A stretch of 7,479 nt of DNA from JBBDNC01 sp040877875 (GTDB taxonomy: Bacteria; Bacteroidota; Rhodothermia; Balneolales; Balneolaceae). Below the pieces are notes generated by a model that had not been told where the DNA came from, searched no databases, and saw only the letters and a program-made list of their open reading frames with translations. This document shows positions 6,028-7,479 of this stretch, piece after piece; within the stretch, counting starts at the first letter, position 1; the number at the start of each line of letters is the position of its first letter. Both the position numbers and the translations under genes were made by a program. The DNA lies in assembly GCA_040877875.1 (NCBI GenBank), contig JBBDNC010000021.1:1-7479 (forward strand), given 5' to 3'.

Positions 6028-7292
6028 ATAAAAAGCGTGTAGTGATTATCGGCGCCGGTATTGCCGGTATTTCTGTGGCCTATTTTCTGAATATGGCGGG
6101 CCGGGATGTCACAATTCTTGATAAAACATCAGGCTCTGACAACTGTTCTTATGGTAATGCAGGAATGATTGTTCCCAGTCATATCATTCCCCTTGCCTCT
6201 CCCGGTATGATTGCCAAAGGGTTGAAGTGGATGCTCAATCCTGAAAGCCCTTTTTATATACGTCCCAGGTTCAGCACTGATCTTTTTCGGTGGGGATGGC
6301 TTTTCTATCAAGCTTCGACTAAAACCCATGTAAAAAATTCTGCACCTGTTCTGAAAAAACTGTTGATGACAAGCAGGGAATTACTGATTCAAATCGAAGA
6401 GGACGAATCGCTCGAATTCGGGTATGTAAAGAACGGACTTTTCATGTTTTGCAATTCCCAAAAGGGACTGGCGGAAGAATCCCGGGTAGCCGAAATGGCA
6501 AACCGGTTAGGGATGGCGGCCGAAGTATTGACTGCTCAAGAGGTTGAAGCAATGGAACCGGCACTAAAAATGGATATTCTCGGTGCAACCTACTATCCAC
6601 AAGACGCTCACCTGCATCCCGGGTGGCTGATGGATGGTCTAAAAAATGCTTTGTCTGACAAGGGTGTTCGTTTTGAATTCAACACTGAAATCAAGAGATT
6701 TCAGGTACAAAACCAGAGAATAATATCTGCAATCGACTCGGACGGGAAAAACTGGGGCGGAACCGAATTCGTAATCAGTTCAGGAGTCTGGTCCTCCACC
6801 CTTGCCAATACCATTGGAATTCAATGTCCGATGCAAGCTGGAAAAGGCTATAGTATCTCTCTTGACCAGCCGAACCGTATGAGACAACGACCCCGCCATT
6901 GCGGTATTTTTGCCGAGGAAAAAGTTACGATGACTCCCATGGAAAATTCCCTTCGTTTTGGTGGAACTATGGAGATTACCGGTAATGACAACCGTCTGAA
7001 TCCTAAAAAGATAAAAGGGTTAAAGAAATCGGTTTGTCGCTACATGCCGGAGTTTAAACCGGAGGATCTGGAAGGATATGATATATGGAGGGGGCTTCGT
7101 CCATGTTCGCCGGACGGCATGCCGTATGCCGGTTCTTTTAAGGACTTTGAAAACCTTTATACCTCCACCGGACACGCCATGATGGGAATGAGTCTGGCTC
7201 CTTCGTGTGGCAAACTCGTTGCAGATCTGATTACGCAGGGTGGGTCCGATCTGCAACACCCACTGATAGACCCAAACCGCTATCAAAGGTGA
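6024..7292 (+). CDS. DadA-like FAD-dependent D-hydroxyproline dehydrogenase
   Basis: A 422-residue FAD oxidoreductase of the DAO/DadA family. Residues 5-33 form the FAD-binding Rossmann unit: VVIIGAGIAGISVAYFL with GAGIAG at 10-15 and acidic Asp33 closing strand 2 (TILDK). NCSYGNAGMIVPSH at 40-53 matches the flavin-contact segment of DadA-type proteins. The C-terminal signature is intact: DIWRGLRPCSPDGMP at 353-367, with Arg356 and Arg359 as candidate substrate-carboxylate ligands, then STGHAMMGMSLAPSCGKLVADLI at 381-403. Length fits D-amino-acid dehydrogenase small subunits (about 410-430). In this operon it should oxidise cis-4-hydroxy-D-proline to 1-pyrroline-4-hydroxy-2-carboxylate, passing electrons to the respiratory chain or to oxygen; the acceptor is not evident. 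It appears to be a single-chain form, since no companion ferredoxin-like or NAD(P)H subunit genes of the heteromeric type are next to it. The start is GTG, preceded by an A/G-rich stretch. It is the last gene of the operon in the window. D-proline or D-alanine dehydrogenase are alternatives. Confidence 0.9.
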   Translation: MNKKRVVIIGAGIAGISVAYFLNMAGRDVTILDKTSGSDNCSYGNAGMIVPSHIIPLASPGMIAKGLKWMLNPESPFYIRPRFSTDLFRWGWLFYQASTKTHVKNSAPVLKKLLMTSRELLIQIEEDESLEFGYVKNGLFMFCNSQKGLAEESRVAEMANRLGMAAEVLTAQEVEAMEPALKMDILGATYYPQDAHLHPGWLMDGLKNALSDKGVRFEFNTEIKRFQVQNQRIISAIDSDGKNWGGTEFVISSGVWSSTLANTIGIQCPMQAGKGYSISLDQPNRMRQRPRHCGIFAEEKVTMTPMENSLRFGGTMEITGNDNRLNPKKIKGLKKSVCRYMPEFKPEDLEGYDIWRGLRPCSPDGMPYAGSFKDFENLYTSTGHAMMGMSLAPSCGKLVADLITQGGSDLQHPLIDPNRYQR

Positions 7293-7296
7293 GTCT

Positions 7297-7320
7297 TCCA
7301 CCGCTTGTAGAAGCGATGGA
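7297..7320 (+). terminator. Stem-loop just after the operon's last gene, possible transcription end or 3' stabiliser
   Basis: TCCA-C-CGCTT (7297-7306) pairs with AAGCG-A-TGGA (7311-7320): nine pairs, one C/A mismatch and a GTAG tetraloop, starting four bases after the oxidoreductase stop codon. Its position fits the end of the operon, but only a weak T-rich stretch follows (tctgattt), so it may protect the mRNA 3' end rather than terminate on its own. Confidence 0.4.
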
Positions 7321-7364
7321 TCTGATTTACGAATATGCCCGAGACGTTTCAGCCATCCTCTGAA

Positions 7365-7430
7365 CACACCCCTCGCTTGTTCGGGACCCCCTGCCGGTGG
7401 CTCCGAACTGCGCATTCCCCTCTTGAGAGG
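7365..7430. repeat. GC-rich palindromic intergenic segment (two consecutive hairpins)
   Basis: CGC-tt-GTTCGG (7374-7384) pairs with CCGAAC-t-GCG (7403-7412), giving a nine-pair stem with a small internal mismatch and a C/G-rich loop. It is followed at once by CCTCT-tg-AGAGG (7419-7430), a near-perfect short palindrome. The segment begins with a cacacccct run. Back-to-back palindromes of this kind between genes resemble dispersed REP-type repeats; this is inference from form only. They could also act as bidirectional terminators. No gene is seen in 7293-7479. Confidence 0.35.
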
Positions 7431-7479
7431 CTGTGAAAAAATTCGGTTTCTACAGTAAATTTCATTTTGGGTGATTATT
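7426..7479 (+). repeat. Sequence resembling the end of the 2130-2293 element, cut by window edge
   Basis: AGAGGCTGTGAAAAA (7426-7440) matches the left end of the upstream element, AGAAGGCTTTGAAAAA (2130-2145), at 14 of 16 aligned positions with one gap and one mismatch. A hairpin follows the same start: CTGTGAAA (7431-7438) with TTTC-t-ACAG (7447-7455). This could be the terminus of a related element continuing beyond the window. The match is short and A-rich, so chance is possible. Confidence 0.25.

Noticed and set aside
7020..7415. 131-codon minus-strand ORF spanning the oxidoreductase 3' end and the intergenic region
   Set aside because: Most of it is antisense to the conserved C-terminal DadA motifs and the rest covers palindromic repeats; no protein family features are seen.
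1..7479. CRISPR array, rRNA genes, defence or toxin-antitoxin system, phage genes
   Set aside because: No regularly spaced direct repeats, RNA gene landmarks or related proteins were found; every well-supported gene fits catabolism, its regulation or an envelope lipoprotein.

Overview
The window looks like chromosomal DNA of a free-living member of the Bacteroidota/Balneolota group. This is inferred from moderate GC, A/T-rich intergenic DNA, mostly absent Shine-Dalgarno sequences, a lipoprotein of Bacteroidota style with a ThuA domain, and a cupin-AraC regulator beside a DapA-ALDH-epimerase-FAD oxidoreductase cluster. No rRNA, tRNA or other taxonomic marker is present, so the assignment is tentative.

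Layout. (1) Positions 1-870, minus strand: N-terminal 290 residues of a ThuA-domain lipoprotein, cut by the window edge and probably continuing into a larger protein. (2) 871-1082: its upstream region, with small hairpins only. (3) 1083-1979, minus strand: an AraC-family regulator with an N-terminal cupin. (4) 1980-2483: a long divergent intergenic region with candidate operator dyads, a ~164 bp terminal-inverted-repeat element and a second imperfect inverted repeat. (5) 2484-7292, plus strand: four tightly packed genes. (6) 7293-7479: a hairpin-rich 3' region with no gene.

The four plus-strand genes make up a complete route from trans-4-hydroxy-L-proline to 2-oxoglutarate. The two-cysteine epimerase (4993-5994) makes cis-4-hydroxy-D-proline. 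The DadA-like FAD oxidoreductase (6024-7292) oxidises it to 1-pyrroline-4-hydroxy-2-carboxylate. The DapA-fold deaminase (2484-3413) opens and deaminates this to 2-oxoglutarate semialdehyde, and the aldehyde dehydrogenase (3410-4960) makes 2-oxoglutarate for the TCA cycle. Gene order is the reverse of pathway order for the first two steps: late enzymes come first, early ones last. The divergent AraC protein is the obvious candidate regulator, probably sensing hydroxyproline or an intermediate. No transporter, peptidase or collagenase gene lies in the window.

The pathway itself is known biology. The less ordinary material is non-coding: the MITE-like element in the control region between regulator and operon, the second inverted repeat next to it, and the palindrome-rich tail, whose end contains a sequence resembling the element's terminus.
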